Below, one piece after another: positions 1-11,591 of a stretch of DNA of 64,000 nucleotides. Position numbers and translations under genes: made by a program. Where the stretch lies: contig MNCI01004848.1 of NCBI GenBank assembly GCA_015680685.1, positions 8,052 through 72,051 on the forward strand. Direction: 5' to 3'. Each line of letters begins with the position of its first letter. Position 1 is the first letter of the stretch. Source of the DNA: Gnetum montanum. Its lineage: Eukaryota > Streptophyta > Gnetopsida > Gnetales > Gnetaceae. The notes below the pieces were generated by a model, which did not search any database, was not told the origin of the DNA, and was given only the letters and a program-made list of their open reading frames with translations.

Positions 1-2030
1 TCAAAGGGACTTATAATAGGAGAGACATCATAAGTCTTTGAAGGATAAGTGGTCCCAGGATGTCCCACATGTCTTAAGCAAAAATGAGGGTGGTGAACCT
101 ACCTCAGGCAGTCGTCCTCACAATGATGTTCTTCCCCTTGAATTTGGCCAATGGGTTGTGTATCAGGACCTTTATTCCACTATTCATAACCCAAGTTTTG
201 ATACCCATGGGCACAAAGGATCTGAAAAAGAGACATGAACTCATGATAAAGGTGGACATTCTAATCACAATCATGATCAGGGCCAAGAACGCAGAAGAGA
301 AGGTAGCAGACACCATCATGGTGATGGTTCTCCTTCTTCTTTACCTTCATCATCTCCTTCATCCTCTCCTTCAATATCTAGATGTGCTCATAAAAGAAAA
401 GACCATGGGGATAAAGGTAGGAAAAGTGGAAGTCATAGACGAAACAACCAGAAAAGGGGACTAGGGAACTCTAGAGAGTCATGATAGAGAAGAAGGGAGA
501 GTAGGAAACAATGTAGGCATCATAGATGCCATGGACGAGACGATCACGATGAACCTGTCCTCACTACTCGAAGTATGTTAGACACAACTGAGGCTGTTAG
601 AATTCCAACAAGGCACCAAAAAGATAGTAGGATCAAGAGATTAGATATGAACAATATCCCATGATTTTAAGGGGAATACAACACTAATCCTCAGAATCAT
701 TTGCAAGCATTCCATGATGTGTGTGCCTTACAAAACATAGAGAATGAATGGCGAAAACTTAAGTTGTTCCCATGGACACTAGTTAAAGAAGTGGAAAGTT
801 GGTATCGATCTTTAGAATTGGAATCCATTCGTAGGTGGAGTACTATGTTAGAACTATTTAATGACAAGTACCAAACATACTCCCAAGTGTTTAACTTGCG
901 AAAGAAAATCCAAGGCTGGAAACAAGGAGGACATGAACCCTTGGATGCTGCCATGGGCTGATACTATGCATTGTTACATCATTGTCCTAGCCATGGTTAT
1001 TTGCAAAGGGATCAACTGCGCCATCTCATGGATGGGTTTAGGCATGAAACGAGAAGAACCCTTGGGACTTATGCCCAAGGGAGACTATTTGAGCTTAGGT
1101 CCTATTAAATTCAAAGAATATTGGAGCAAGTTGCTAAGGAATAAGGTGAGCTATGGAAGAGAGAAAGTGTAGAAAAGTATAACTAAGATCCTTCCCTTCG
1201 GAAGAGGGGAGTAAGATTTTGTGAGGATGAAGAATAGTCACCACTTGAAGAGATGGTGAATAGGAAAAATTTGCCTATACAAAAGATAACATCAGAAGTT
1301 TTGGCAAATGTAGACCAAATGTGGGATTCCCTAGACAATAGATTTCAAACTATTATTAAAATAGTAGAGGAGTCTAGAGAGTAAGGTAGTGAGCAAAGAA
1401 AAAAGAAAGAGGCTGAACATGCACGTAGCAAGGGTAAGGGAAAAGTTGCCATCATTGAAGAGGTTGTGGATTCGAAAACAAACAATGATAGTGGATGTGA
1501 GATATGTCAATATGACCATCCTAAGGGATGTTACCCTATAATCTCACATCTACAGGAGTCTGGGGTGTATGCACTCAACCCATGATTAAACAAAAGGCAA
1601 ACACCCCAAAGGTTACCTTATCCTCAAGATAACCCAAGGCAGTTCCGCCAATGCTTAACATATTATCCTAGTGAAACTCCACCATAACCGATTGAGCAAT
1701 ATCAATAGTGGAAGCACCCACAATCATGGGGAATGCCACCACCAAGGCAATAGTATCCTTACTGGCAACTTGACCTGTATGGATATTACGTGTAGTAGCT
1801 AATCTTCCCATGTGACTCTACTCGTCATGTCACTCCTCAACCTCACTACCAAGCCCACGAGTATTATGGAACTCCCTCTTTTAGAGGCAATATTCTTTAA
1901 GCATATCATCCTTCTCATCTGGCCACATCTCTTCCACCAATAGCTCCACTACCACCTGCTCCCGCGATGCAAGGTGAAATCCTTACCTAGCCACAACAAT
2001 GTAATACCACGAGGGCTTTTAACTCTCAAC
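1..2030 (+). pseudogene. gag: Element A gag (broken)
   Basis: A decayed gag. The first 470 bases encode a serine-, arginine- and histidine-rich tract. The best-preserved capsid stretch is 701-961, with the W-rich helices typical of retrotransposon gag. A short zinc knuckle near 1496 has spacing C-x2-C-x3-H-x3-C; element C has two adjacent Cys codons at this place, so the original spacing was probably x4 before the last Cys. A proline- and glutamine-rich tail follows to about 2030. Several stops and frame changes interrupt it. The start codon is outside the window. Confidence 0.8.
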
Positions 2031-2189
2031 CTACTATTGGTTCTAATAAGCACATGAAGAAAAGACCTTTCTTTACAACCAAAAATCCAAACAAGCCCTT
2101 ACAATCACAAGTGGCTGATTTCTTAGATGCCTCAGTATCAATCAAAACTTTGGAGCCCCCTTCAACCCAATCACCGTATTGAATACATA

Positions 2190-2690
2190 CGATCATGCTA
2201 ACACATGCCTTCACTAATTGGATCAAAGTTGGCCACCTTCCCAAGAAATTCTCTAATCCTGGGAGTCCTCTAATATACTTACAAATCGTTGAAAATGCGC
2301 TGTGCAAGGCTCTTTTAGATTCAGGTTTCGGTGTCAACTTGATTTTTCAAGAAATGTACAAGGGCTAGAATTACTTCCATTGAAAAAGAGCAACATCTTT
2401 GTAGAGTTGGTGGACTAGTCCATCACTATCCCATTAGGACTGGTGGAAGACATTATTACCACTATTTGTGGGTGGTCGTACCCAGCTAACTTCCTAGTGA
2501 TTCAGGTAAACAACGGTAAGGGGGACTTCCCAATCATAATGGGAAGAGCATGGCTAAGCACCATCGATGCATGCCTAGGAATCTGTAATCTTTCCCTAGA
2601 AATATCAAAGGAAAATACATTCAAAAAGATCGAGAAGAAGAAAGTTCCATGCATCGCATATAGTGACATAGGGTGTAATTGCATGTAGAG
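2190..2690 (+). pseudogene. Element A retropepsin-like protease (broken)
   Basis: The frame near 2290-2690 encodes a leucine-rich stretch leading to an LLDSG motif followed by VNLI. This is the aspartic protease signature, and the catalytic D-S-G is kept here, whereas element C has D-S-S. A second block ending in PIIMGRAWL matches the C-terminal half of Ty3/gypsy proteases. Stops at about 2368 and 2418 break the frame. In an active element it would cut the gag-pol polyprotein inside the particle. Confidence 0.7.
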
Positions 2691-3059
2691 GTCAAGGTTT
2701 GTGCAAAGTTTAGCATTGCCTGCATGTAATCAGTGTGCATAAGTGATTAACATACAAAGATGCCTATATGTAGTAGCCACACAATAGGAAGACACCCAGT
2801 GGTTGATAGCTGATCAAGAAAGTAGTTCACTCATATGCAATGAACCAACTGAGGGTTTGACTTGTGCTTACATCGATAGCATAGACACAATAGAGCAAGT
2901 CCACTGCCAACTTCCAAGTCTTAACCTTGAAAATATCAATTGGGGGAAGTTGAAAATCCTTGAGAAATTTAAGTAGGATCCCCTTAAGCTAAAACCATTG
3001 CTCACCGGTGTAGAATACACGTTCCTTAAAAATGAAAAATTGGTAATTATCAACGCTAA

Positions 3060-4440
3060 ACTTGCTACTCATAGAAAGAAGAACTACTGAAGGTAATAAA
3101 TAAATGGTCAACAACCTTTGCTTGGTCATATTCCAAATTAACTAGAATAGATCCTAGAATATGCCAACATAGAATTTACACTGACCCCTCCAGAGGCGAT
3201 TGAACCCTAAGTTGAAGTAAGTAGTTAAGGAAGAAATCGAACAACTTCTTAAGGCTGGGTTCATATACCCCATTGCTGATAGCGAATGGGTTAGCCCCTT
3301 AGTTATTGTGCTTAAAAAGGAAGGCAAATGGAGGGTGTGCATAGATTTCAGGCTACTAAATATGGCAACATTCAAAGATCACTTTCCATTACCATTTTTT
3401 GACCAAGTCTTAGACACCATCGTAGGGCCTTACTATTACAAATTTCTGGATGGATATAGCGGATATAACCAAATACAAATAGCCCCAAAAGACCAAGCCA
3501 AAACTACGTTCACTAGTCCTTGGAGAACGTTCACATACAAAAAAATGTCGTTTGACTTGTGCAATGCCCCTGCAACATTTCAACAACTAGTTCTAAGCAT
3601 ATTCCAACAGCAGATAGGGAATGGCATGGAGATCTTTATGGATGACTTCTCCACTTATGTAGCAAACTTTGATCAAGCCTTGGACTAGTTGGAGCAAGTG
3701 TTAAAAAGATGTGTAGAAACCAATTTGAGGCTCAACTAGTAGAAAAGCCATTTGATGGTCCAAGAAAGCATACTACTAGGGCAAAAAATCTCACACATAG
3801 GGATAGAAGTAGACCTTAAGAAAATCAAAATTATTCAAGGAATTACCCATCAACCAGAAACTTTCAAAGATATTTGGTCATTCCTTGAACATACTAGCTA
3901 CTATAGGATATTTATTGAGAACTTTTCAAAGGTTTCCAAACCATTGGTGAAATTAACGAAAAAGGACATACCTTTCGAGTGGACCAGGGAATGGGAATTA
4001 GCTTTCCAAACTTTGAAATAGAAGCTAGTAGAAACACCCATTCTACAAGCTCCTGACTAATCCAAACCATTCCATATCATAATTGACGCATCCAACTATG
4101 CTTTAGGAGTTGTACTTACACAGTTAGATGACCAGAAGCATCCTTATTATATCCACTATGAAAGTAGAAGTATCACTGGTGCACAACTTAACTACACAAC
4201 CACAGAGAAAGAATTAATTATTGTAGTGTTTGCACTAGAAAAGTTTAGACACTATGTATTGGGATATAAAGTATATATACATACAGATCATAGTGCAATC
4301 TGATTCCTCATGAATAATTCAATGGTAATCCCTTGTATCATATGATGGCTTGTAATCTTAAAAGAGTTCGATTTAACAAGGATTGATTGCAAAGGCACCA
4401 AGAATGTAGTTGCTGATCATTTATCTTGGTTGCGATGGGA
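3060..4440 (+). pseudogene. Element A reverse transcriptase and RNase H (broken)
   Basis: RT blocks in order: EEIEQLLKAGFIYP, the VCIDFRLLN block, FLDGYSGYNQI near 3445, and the catalytic FMDDFS near 3635. The connection and RNase H follow, with a DASNYALG-type motif near 4087 and THTDHSA near 4280. The longest clear piece is 3308-3688. Stops at about 3687, 3738, 4018 and 4059 interrupt the frame, most of them TAG where element C has TGG or CAG. The YxDD variant MDDF followed by a Tyr is characteristic of Athila-type elements. Confidence 0.85.
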
Positions 4441-4589
4441 CAAAAAAGAGGATGAGTATCCAATTTCTGATCATTTCCTTGATGAATTCCTCTTTTCTGG
4501 TGTAGTGAGTAATCAATCACCCATGAAGAAAAACTGGTACAGTAGCATTCTTACCTATCTCCTCACCCAACAAACACCACAAGAGCTAA

Positions 4590-5790
4590 ACCTTAAGAAG
4601 AAACAATAGTTTCTTTACCGAGCCAAGTACTCTATGGAGATCAATGGGAAACTTTACAAAGTGTGTCCTGATGGCTTGTTTGATGGTGTGTTCCCAATAT
4701 AGATCAACTACAAGTTCTCCAAGGTGCTCATGAGGGTCCTTGTGGGGGTCATTACACTTGGAGATGAATGGCCATCAAGATCCTACTTGCAAGATATTAT
4801 TGGCCTACATTATTTCAAGATGCCCATCGTTTTTTCCAATCTTGTGAGCATTGTCAACGTGATGAGGGAATGTCTGCTAGAATGGAGGATCCACAACAAT
4901 AGATTCAACCATTAGAACCATTCAACATTTGGTGAATTGATTTTATGGGGCTGATTACACCAATGTCCAATGGAAAAGCTTATATTATTGTTGCCATTGA
5001 TTACCTAACAAAATGGGTCGAAGCAGCTGTTGTTAAAGATTGTACATCATCTATAGTTGCACGATTTGTTTAACAAAAAATCATAAATAGGTTTCGTATG
5101 CCACATGCACTTATTTCAGATAATGGTACACACTTCATAGGTGCAACTTTTCAGAAATTAATGTAATGCTTAGGGGTTGAACATAAATTGACTACACCAT
5201 ACCACCCCCAAGCGAACGGTCAAGCAGAAGTCACCAACAGGGAGATCATGAAGATATTGACAAAAACCATTAGCAAGTTTAGGCGAGATTGGAGCACTAA
5301 ATTGAACGATGCTATTTGGGCATACCGCTCCACATGGAAACTCCCTACAGGCTACTCTCCCTATGAGTTAGTGTACGGTAAGTTACTAACGCTTCTCATT
5401 CAAATTGAGCTTCATACACTATCCACAACATGCGACATCAACCTTGAACTTGATATAGCACAGAAACAATGGTTAGTAACCCTTAACTTGCTAGATGAAA
5501 ATCGATTAGCTACCTTGTCATCTAACGAATTGCACACGACCTTCAATAAAAAACATCATGACCTAAGAATTAGGAAAGTTAAATATTAGCTAAGAGATAA
5601 GGTTCTCTACTAGAATCCCACACATGTGTCACAATGTACTAAATTTCAAACACTATGGGAAGGACCTTATATTATTTATGCAACTTTTCCTTCAAGGGCC
5701 ATGACAATATACAAACTTGAGAGCCCAAATAAGAAACTTTTGGTCAATGTACAACAAACCAAACCTTTCTAGGAGCTTAGGACAGTCAAT
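4590..5790 (+). pseudogene. Element A integrase (broken)
   Basis: The HHCC region starts near 4725 (AHEG) and is degraded. The catalytic core has IDFMG near 4940, SDNGTHF near 5116 and PYHPQANGQAE near 5203-5235, so all three acidic residues of the D-D-E triad can be seen. The preceding WG codon pair is damaged. ORF 5188-5589 covers the last third of the core and the linker. A basic C-terminal tail continues to about 5780. It would have inserted the cDNA into chromosomal DNA. Confidence 0.8.
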
Positions 5791-5799
5791 ACACATGTT

Positions 5800-7073
5800 A
5801 CCTCTCTTGATGGACAACCCTACTCACTATTTCTGATCTCCTCTTTTTGAATTTTTTTTTACACATTCTTTCAACTTTTCTTATTTTTTTACACCATTGT
5901 TCATGTTTTTACTATTTCTTTGTTTACTTGATCTACTTTTATTCATCATCTAATAAGTGCTCATGATGGTGGATTGAATTATATCATATTGATTGCTAAT
6001 GTTTGGTTTTTACCTTTGAATTATGATGCTGATATTAAGGTATGGTTCTTTTGGTAAAACAAGAAATGAGTCTATACTGTCCACTCATCCATACAACTCT
6101 ATGGTCTCCTTTGGCTTGGAACTATATAGTCACCTTTTTCCAAGTAAACTTGTTAATGAATTGGTGGCTAGGTATTTTTAAAACCAAGGAATGACTCAAA
6201 GGATGAAAAGGGTGTGAATTCAAGGGGATTTGATGCATTTGTGCTAGCCATTCTCTTGGGTGCTTAGATGCTTTTTCTTGGGTTTTTCACCATTCTAAAA
6301 TTGTTCAAATATCAAGAAGCTAAGTTCTTTTCCTTAAACATTTCCTGCAATCAATCATCTCTTGTTTCATCCCCATCCATGACATCCATTTTATTGGCGT
6401 TGCCGTTGTTATTTTTTTCCCATCTTTCTTGTTCCTCATATTTTTCCATCTTATAGCTACTAGAGGTTTGCTCTTAGTAGTGGGGGCCTTGGCACAAATT
6501 TTTTAATTTTTTTCATTTTACTAATTACCTAACCTTTACACCTTGGGTAGTAGCTAGTGATAAATCTCCAAACCAGTTTCTGCCATAACCACAACTCAGC
6601 CAATGCACTTCATAACGAGGTAAGGTATTAACTGCATTGTGGATTATCTATTCTTGCTCATTTGTGACTATGTTATGTGTGTGCAGATGGCAATCATACA
6701 AACAATGGACTGGGCTTGGAGGAAGCACTTACGATGGACCAGAATTAGAGCATTTAAAAAAGGAGCAAGTTTGGTGGAGTGGCTATTGGTAAACAACGGA
6801 AGGCGCAATCTTAGAATTGGCGGCAACACGCTTCATTTTCTCTCTCTCTTTCTCTACAAGTTGCCAAATAAAGGCTTGTGTATCATTTATGTATAAGTGT
6901 TTACCACAATGGTCATGAACACTAATGTTGTAATATGCTTATTGATCCATTCACTAGGCATGTTGAGTCTATCATCCCATTCCACCATCAGTTGTCAATT
7001 AGTCAATAATCCCATACCTTCCCAATATTTTGTAAGGAACTCGAAGACAAGTTTTCATTCAGTCGTGGGGGTA
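5800..7073 (+). other. Element A 3' untranslated region and polypurine tract
   Basis: T-rich, non-coding sequence, colinear with element C 29980-31979. ORFs 6268-6456 and 6639-6896 are open by chance. The region ends with the family's conserved block TTCATTCAGTCGTGGGGGTA, whose G run is the polypurine tract used to prime plus-strand DNA. Confidence 0.75.
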
Positions 7074-7908
7074 TGATGAGAGCGGTTACTCTAGTGGTTT
7101 ATTCTAATTATTAGAGCAGTTACTCTAGCGGTTTATTCTAATTATTAGAGCAGTTATTGTAGTGGTTTATTCTAATTGTTAGAGCAGTTACTCTAGCAGT
7201 TCATTCTAATTATTAGAGTAGTTACTCTAGTGGTTTATTCTAATTATTAGAGTGGTTACTCTAATTATTAGAGTAGTTTCTCCCAAGCCTATAAATACAG
7301 TGCCCAGGCGCATAATTGGGAAAGAAGTCTTTTAACATTCAAGTAGTAAAACTCTTGCAGTTTTTTTGAAAGTTAGAGTATTTTCCAAGTGCTGGCAACA
7401 AGAGGTCTAAGTGTGGACAGATCTTTATTTGAGCATTGTGTACCTGAGCACACCTTGTGTATGGTAATAAAGACGAGCTCTTCGATTCATCCTTACTTGA
7501 GATTTATTTTCTTACATATTTCTTTTATTTTATTTTCTTATGCATTTATTTTATTTTATTTTATGTTATGCACTTTACATTTTTTTTATTACCACAGCAA
7601 TTCATTTTGATCAATTAAGAAAATTGTTAAATTACATAAGCACGGCCACTTCAAGCATGCGTGTAACACTTGGTAACCTAGTAACGATTAGCGTTTGGTA
7701 ATCCCAGCAATGTTGCATTGGTTCAGGATGTGTATGAAAAGTGGGAATGGATGCTGGTGTTAGGATTAGTTAGAACTTAGTTAATGAGTAGTTAAGTTAA
7801 ATTAGTCACTTAGTTACCTCTCTCCTTCCCTACTAGCACGGGACATAAAAACATAAAAGCTATAAAAATCATATGCCTCAAGCTTACTTAACCATACAAT
7901 CATGACAT
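7074..7908 (+). repeat. Element A 3' LTR, truncated at its 3' end
   Basis: It begins TGATGAG directly after the polypurine tract. A TATA box (CCTATAAATAC) lies near 7288 and an AATAAAG polyadenylation signal near 7466. From about 7640 it aligns with the U5 of the element C LTR (GGTAACCTAGTAACGATTAG and onward) until the CATGACA at 7901-7907. It then stops, about 110-150 bases short of the expected LTR end. Its U3 is unlike that of C or D. Confidence 0.85.
7079..7285 (+). repeat. 34-bp tandem repeat in the U3 of element A
   Basis: Five full 34-bp units and one to two partial units. Each opens AGAGYRGTTACTCTAG and closes with TTCTAATTATT. It ends immediately before the TATA box, so it sits where enhancer repeats usually lie in an LTR. 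Confidence 0.9.
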
Positions 7909-7909
7909 N
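7909..7909. other. Single ambiguous base (N)
   Basis: The only N in the window. It falls within two bases of the point where similarity to the element C LTR stops. Confidence 0.95.
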
Positions 7910-8562
7910 TTGAATAACAATCTTTGCTTCAAACTTAAAGGTCCTAAACATTTCATATGATAAACCAACATGGACATGCAGGGGAGGAGGCCCATGTCCT
8001 TGATTTTTCAATCTTAATAGTTATCTCATAATCCATGTCACTAATAGGTGAAAAAGCAATGGCCAATGAAAAAACATCTAAAACAATAGGAGAAGTAGAA
8101 AGAAAAAGACATACCTTAAGAGTTTTAGAATTGAAATTAGTATCTGTACTCTTCTTTTTGCATTGCACTAAGCAAAATCCTTTTGTATTAGTACTTTCAT
8201 TGCTAGTCCTTACTAAAAAAAATCTCTTTTCATAAAAAGGAATTCTCTTTAGATATTGAGAGTTTACTGGTATTTTTAAATTTAAAAGAATTAGCAAAAG
8301 GTTAAAAAATTGTTTAAGAAGATTTCATTTATAGTTACTGAAAATTACCATTATTTACCTTTTCTAAATTTTTTTTGTTTCTTTTGTTCATGAAAATTTT
8401 TTTATTAATAAGAGGATAGATTCCAATAACATGGCCTTTATGATGATAATAGCTACAGCATCCTCATAAATTATAGTACATAATTTTTAGGGAAAAATAT
8501 TGATTAACTATCATGAGTTTTAATTTTGTCTTCCTTTATCATAAATCAATCTCTACAAAATA

Positions 8563-8587
8563 ACATGTGCATTGCACGCCATCTAGT
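8563..8587 (+). mobile_element. Possible Helitron 3' terminus
   Basis: A short perfect palindrome, GTGCATTGCAC, is followed after five bases by CTAG and then T. This matches the known Helitron 3' end: a hairpin a few bases before CTRR, with insertion next to T. The 5' end (TC, after an A) could not be placed, so the element's extent is unknown. Confidence 0.35.
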
Positions 8588-9169
8588 AATATTTTTCACT
8601 TTCTTTTGAGGATTTTACTAATGCTACTAATAATTTCGCTTTCAACACTTTAAAAAAATAAGAGAAAGATTTTATAATTTGATTTACCAAGTAATTTTAG
8701 AATAATCAAATGAATGGAATCAAAATATTTTTTTTATTCTTGAATAATAAAAATATTGCACTAATCCATGAAAAATTTAAGATCCAACTATTTCTCAACC
8801 ATTTCAAAATTGGCTAGTTCAATAAGTAAACCCAATTCAAAAACATAGTGGGTATGCAAAACAATAATTTAATAACATTTAAGGATAGCCTAAATCATCA
8901 ATGTAAAACCTTTGCTTAGGCAAATAAAATCCAATAATTTGAAGCAAAATATATTGTGTGATATCTTTTGACAAAGATTCATATAAATGATGAAGTGACA
9001 TAAAACTAAAAGCTTCAAAATCCTTTGTAGTCTTTACAATCTGAGAGACATTACTACTTTCTATCTTTAGATTATTCCTCATTATAAAAATTTTTTACCA
9101 AAATATCTTTACAAGAAAACCTCAACTTCAATAAAAATTTAAATATTTGGCTTGTATTCAATCCAAGAG

Positions 9170-9265
9170 GATTAAAATATAGCTAATTTTCAAGTTAGAA
9201 GATATGGATTTGAACTTGGGCACAATTACTCAAAGAAGTTAGACTTTCTTAACATTGCCACTATT
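9170..9265 (+). mobile_element. SINE-like fragment (pol III B-box-like)
   Basis: GGATTTGAACTTGGGCAC resembles a decayed pol III B box plus flank. The next about 35 bases resemble the sequence after a similar motif at 54915, which suggests two copies of one old SINE family. The A box is unclear. Confidence 0.3.
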
Positions 9266-11591
9266 AAACATCCTTAAAAAGTACTTTTGGAATTTGAGAT
9301 CTAATTTTTTTCTAGTCAATCTAATTTTTTTATTTTCAATTTTTCTCCAATAGATGTAACTTTTTAAAGAATTCTCCTGTGTGTGATTCTAAATTACCTT
9401 CAGTTATTTCAACTAATGTCAACATTTCTACTTCTATTCATGTAAATATTTTTGTTAATTTTGAAAAAGAAAATTTATAAACTAGAGAGAAAAAAGTTTA
9501 AATACCATCTTCTATTGATATTGATGTAACTAAGACATCTAATTTTATTTCCCTTGATGATATATATGAGTTACTAGTATTTGATCCTACATCACGATAT
9601 ATGTTCATTCAAATTTTGGGTTACCTTCCTTGTAATCAAAGTTTCACTTCATAGTTAAATGATGTGATGTAAAAACATGACATTCAAGTCATTCCTGTTA
9701 AGTATTATTCTCATTTTTCTACTTGTTGAGCTAGGTTGTGCTTCAGTTGTGCAATGTGCCCTAAATATAGGGTCATTTAAGCAAATGTATGTAGTGTTGA
9801 TCATTCATAAGTGGACTCTAGATTTTAATATCAAATCCTAAGAATATTCTAAGTTCCCTATTTTATTATGTTATTTAGGCTTCCACTAATTTCTTAGAAT
9901 ATTGAGTAAGATATTGTTAGTCTTCTTGGTCTCATTAAGCACATAGAATTTATTTCTGCACCATTTAATTCTCATAGACATTTTTTTTATTAAAATCAAT
10001 CTTCTTAACCATAAAAAGGAATTTGTATTACAAGTAGGTAAGAAGAATTATATTCAGCTAATCACATATTATAATCTTCCTAACATTTGCAACTTTTTTT
10101 TATTGTGAATCACATTTGTTTAATGCTTGCCATTTTCTACTCAAGAAAAAAGATGTTGGGGAAAAGAAAAAATGTGTTGAACCTGAAGATAGCAAGAAAT
10201 AATCTATAATTGAAGATATGTAAAGTCAAATTACTATTAATGATAATAATAATCAAATGAAAATTAAGAAACTAGAGAAGACAGAATCTTCTTTGAATTT
10301 TTTTAAAATGAAGTATTGATTAGTTAAAATAGAGAGCTTGTAAGGAAAATTTTTTCTGATCTAACAAGAATACTATTAACTTCAAGATTATACCTTATAT
10401 TAGGAAGTGACATAACACTACTAGCAAAGAATCTCAATGTGAAGTCAATTGTGATGTACAATTTATTTTATCATTTTCTTTTGGATATTTTTTTCCAACA
10501 AAAGTTGGTATTTCACTAAAGCTTTCTATTGTTACCTTGAATTATTATGTTATTTTATGTTCAAGCACGAATGTTGAAAGTGATGCAAATATTGTTAGGA
10601 CTAGAATCATTCTATCTACTAATAACTAACTTTCCTCTTCTGATTTTTCAAAGCATTATTTTAATTCTAAGTTTGTACATGCGAGTAGACATCCCTAAAA
10701 TTGGAAAGTTTTTTTACTTTTCATATTGTTTCTTATATTTTCTACATAATGTTAAACATATGGTGTGCTCTCAATTTTTTTGATTATTATTAATTTTATT
10801 TTTTGAGTCTAATAACCTATCCTCTTTCAACGCATACATTCAAGTTATACCATCAATCAAACAAATAAAGGAAAAAATTCATCCAATCCATATAGCTATA
10901 GCAACAGTTAGACCAACAAAGATGGAAAATCATCAAATCTTGATAGAGTTGGGATATACACATGATGGGAGTGTTGTTATGGTAGACCTCGAAAACAAAA
11001 AATATATATTAATAAATAGCAACAATATATCTACATCAATGATGCCCTAGTTCATGACTACAATAACCAAACACAAAGTGCAATTCATCATAGCTTTAAA
11101 ACACCATTAACATCATTAAGACAGAAAGGAAAGACCTAACAATTTTGGGGGTGCCAATACTGGTTTTTACCCTTGTAACCAATCCTTAAAAATCTATCCT
11201 TTGAAGGAGGAAAAGAATCAAACTTTGTTCTCTATTGAAAGTGTCCTCTTAGGTTTTCACTTCCAATATGAGGTTTCCTATAATTCAAAATAAACCAATA
11301 ACTAGTCTAAATTATACATGATAGAGAATCATAAATCTTCAAGAAGAAATTGAGGAATAGCACAAGGAGCATCATTCCATACACATAAGGAAGAAAAGAA
11401 AGAATTAATATCAATTAGGTACTTCCTTCTTTTTCCATAAATTTAAAATAACAAGTTCATATAAAAATTCAAATTCAACTCAAATTAAAGTTATTCACTG
11501 TAGAATGCCGCTTATAAATCACAATACATCTATGCTTTCAAATACAATAAAGAACATTAAGCTTAAACATATTTCAAATAATATCCAAAGT

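Larger units (their letters stand above)
1..7908 (+). mobile_element. Element A: 3' part of a decayed Athila-like Ty3/gypsy LTR retrotransposon
   Basis: The order gag, protease, RT, RNase H, integrase, 3' UTR, polypurine tract (GTGGGGGTA just before 7074) and LTR is visible. The 5' LTR and the start of gag lie outside the window. The internal region is colinear with element C (24211-31979), so the two are one family. An FMDDFS-type RT active site and an Athila-style short zinc knuckle place it in the non-chromoviral Athila group, and no chromodomain is seen. Every domain carries in-frame stops. It appears older than C because it has more stops at shared positions. Confidence 0.9.
7910..11591. 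other. AT-rich spacer with no supportable gene
   Basis: About 3.7 kb of AT-rich sequence. Short open frames at 7953-8297, 8035-8235, 8879-9082 and 10547-10783 have no recognisable motif. The sequence could be old, heavily mutated transposon DNA, but I could not name any family apart from the Helitron-like end and SINE-like patch listed separately. Confidence 0.6.

Noticed and set aside
84-464. 126-codon frame at the window start
   Set aside because: It is an alternative frame of the low-complexity gag tract; the gag register is set by comparison with elements C and D.
7079-7285. CRISPR-like direct repeats
   Set aside because: Units are contiguous without unique spacers and lie in an LTR of a plant element.
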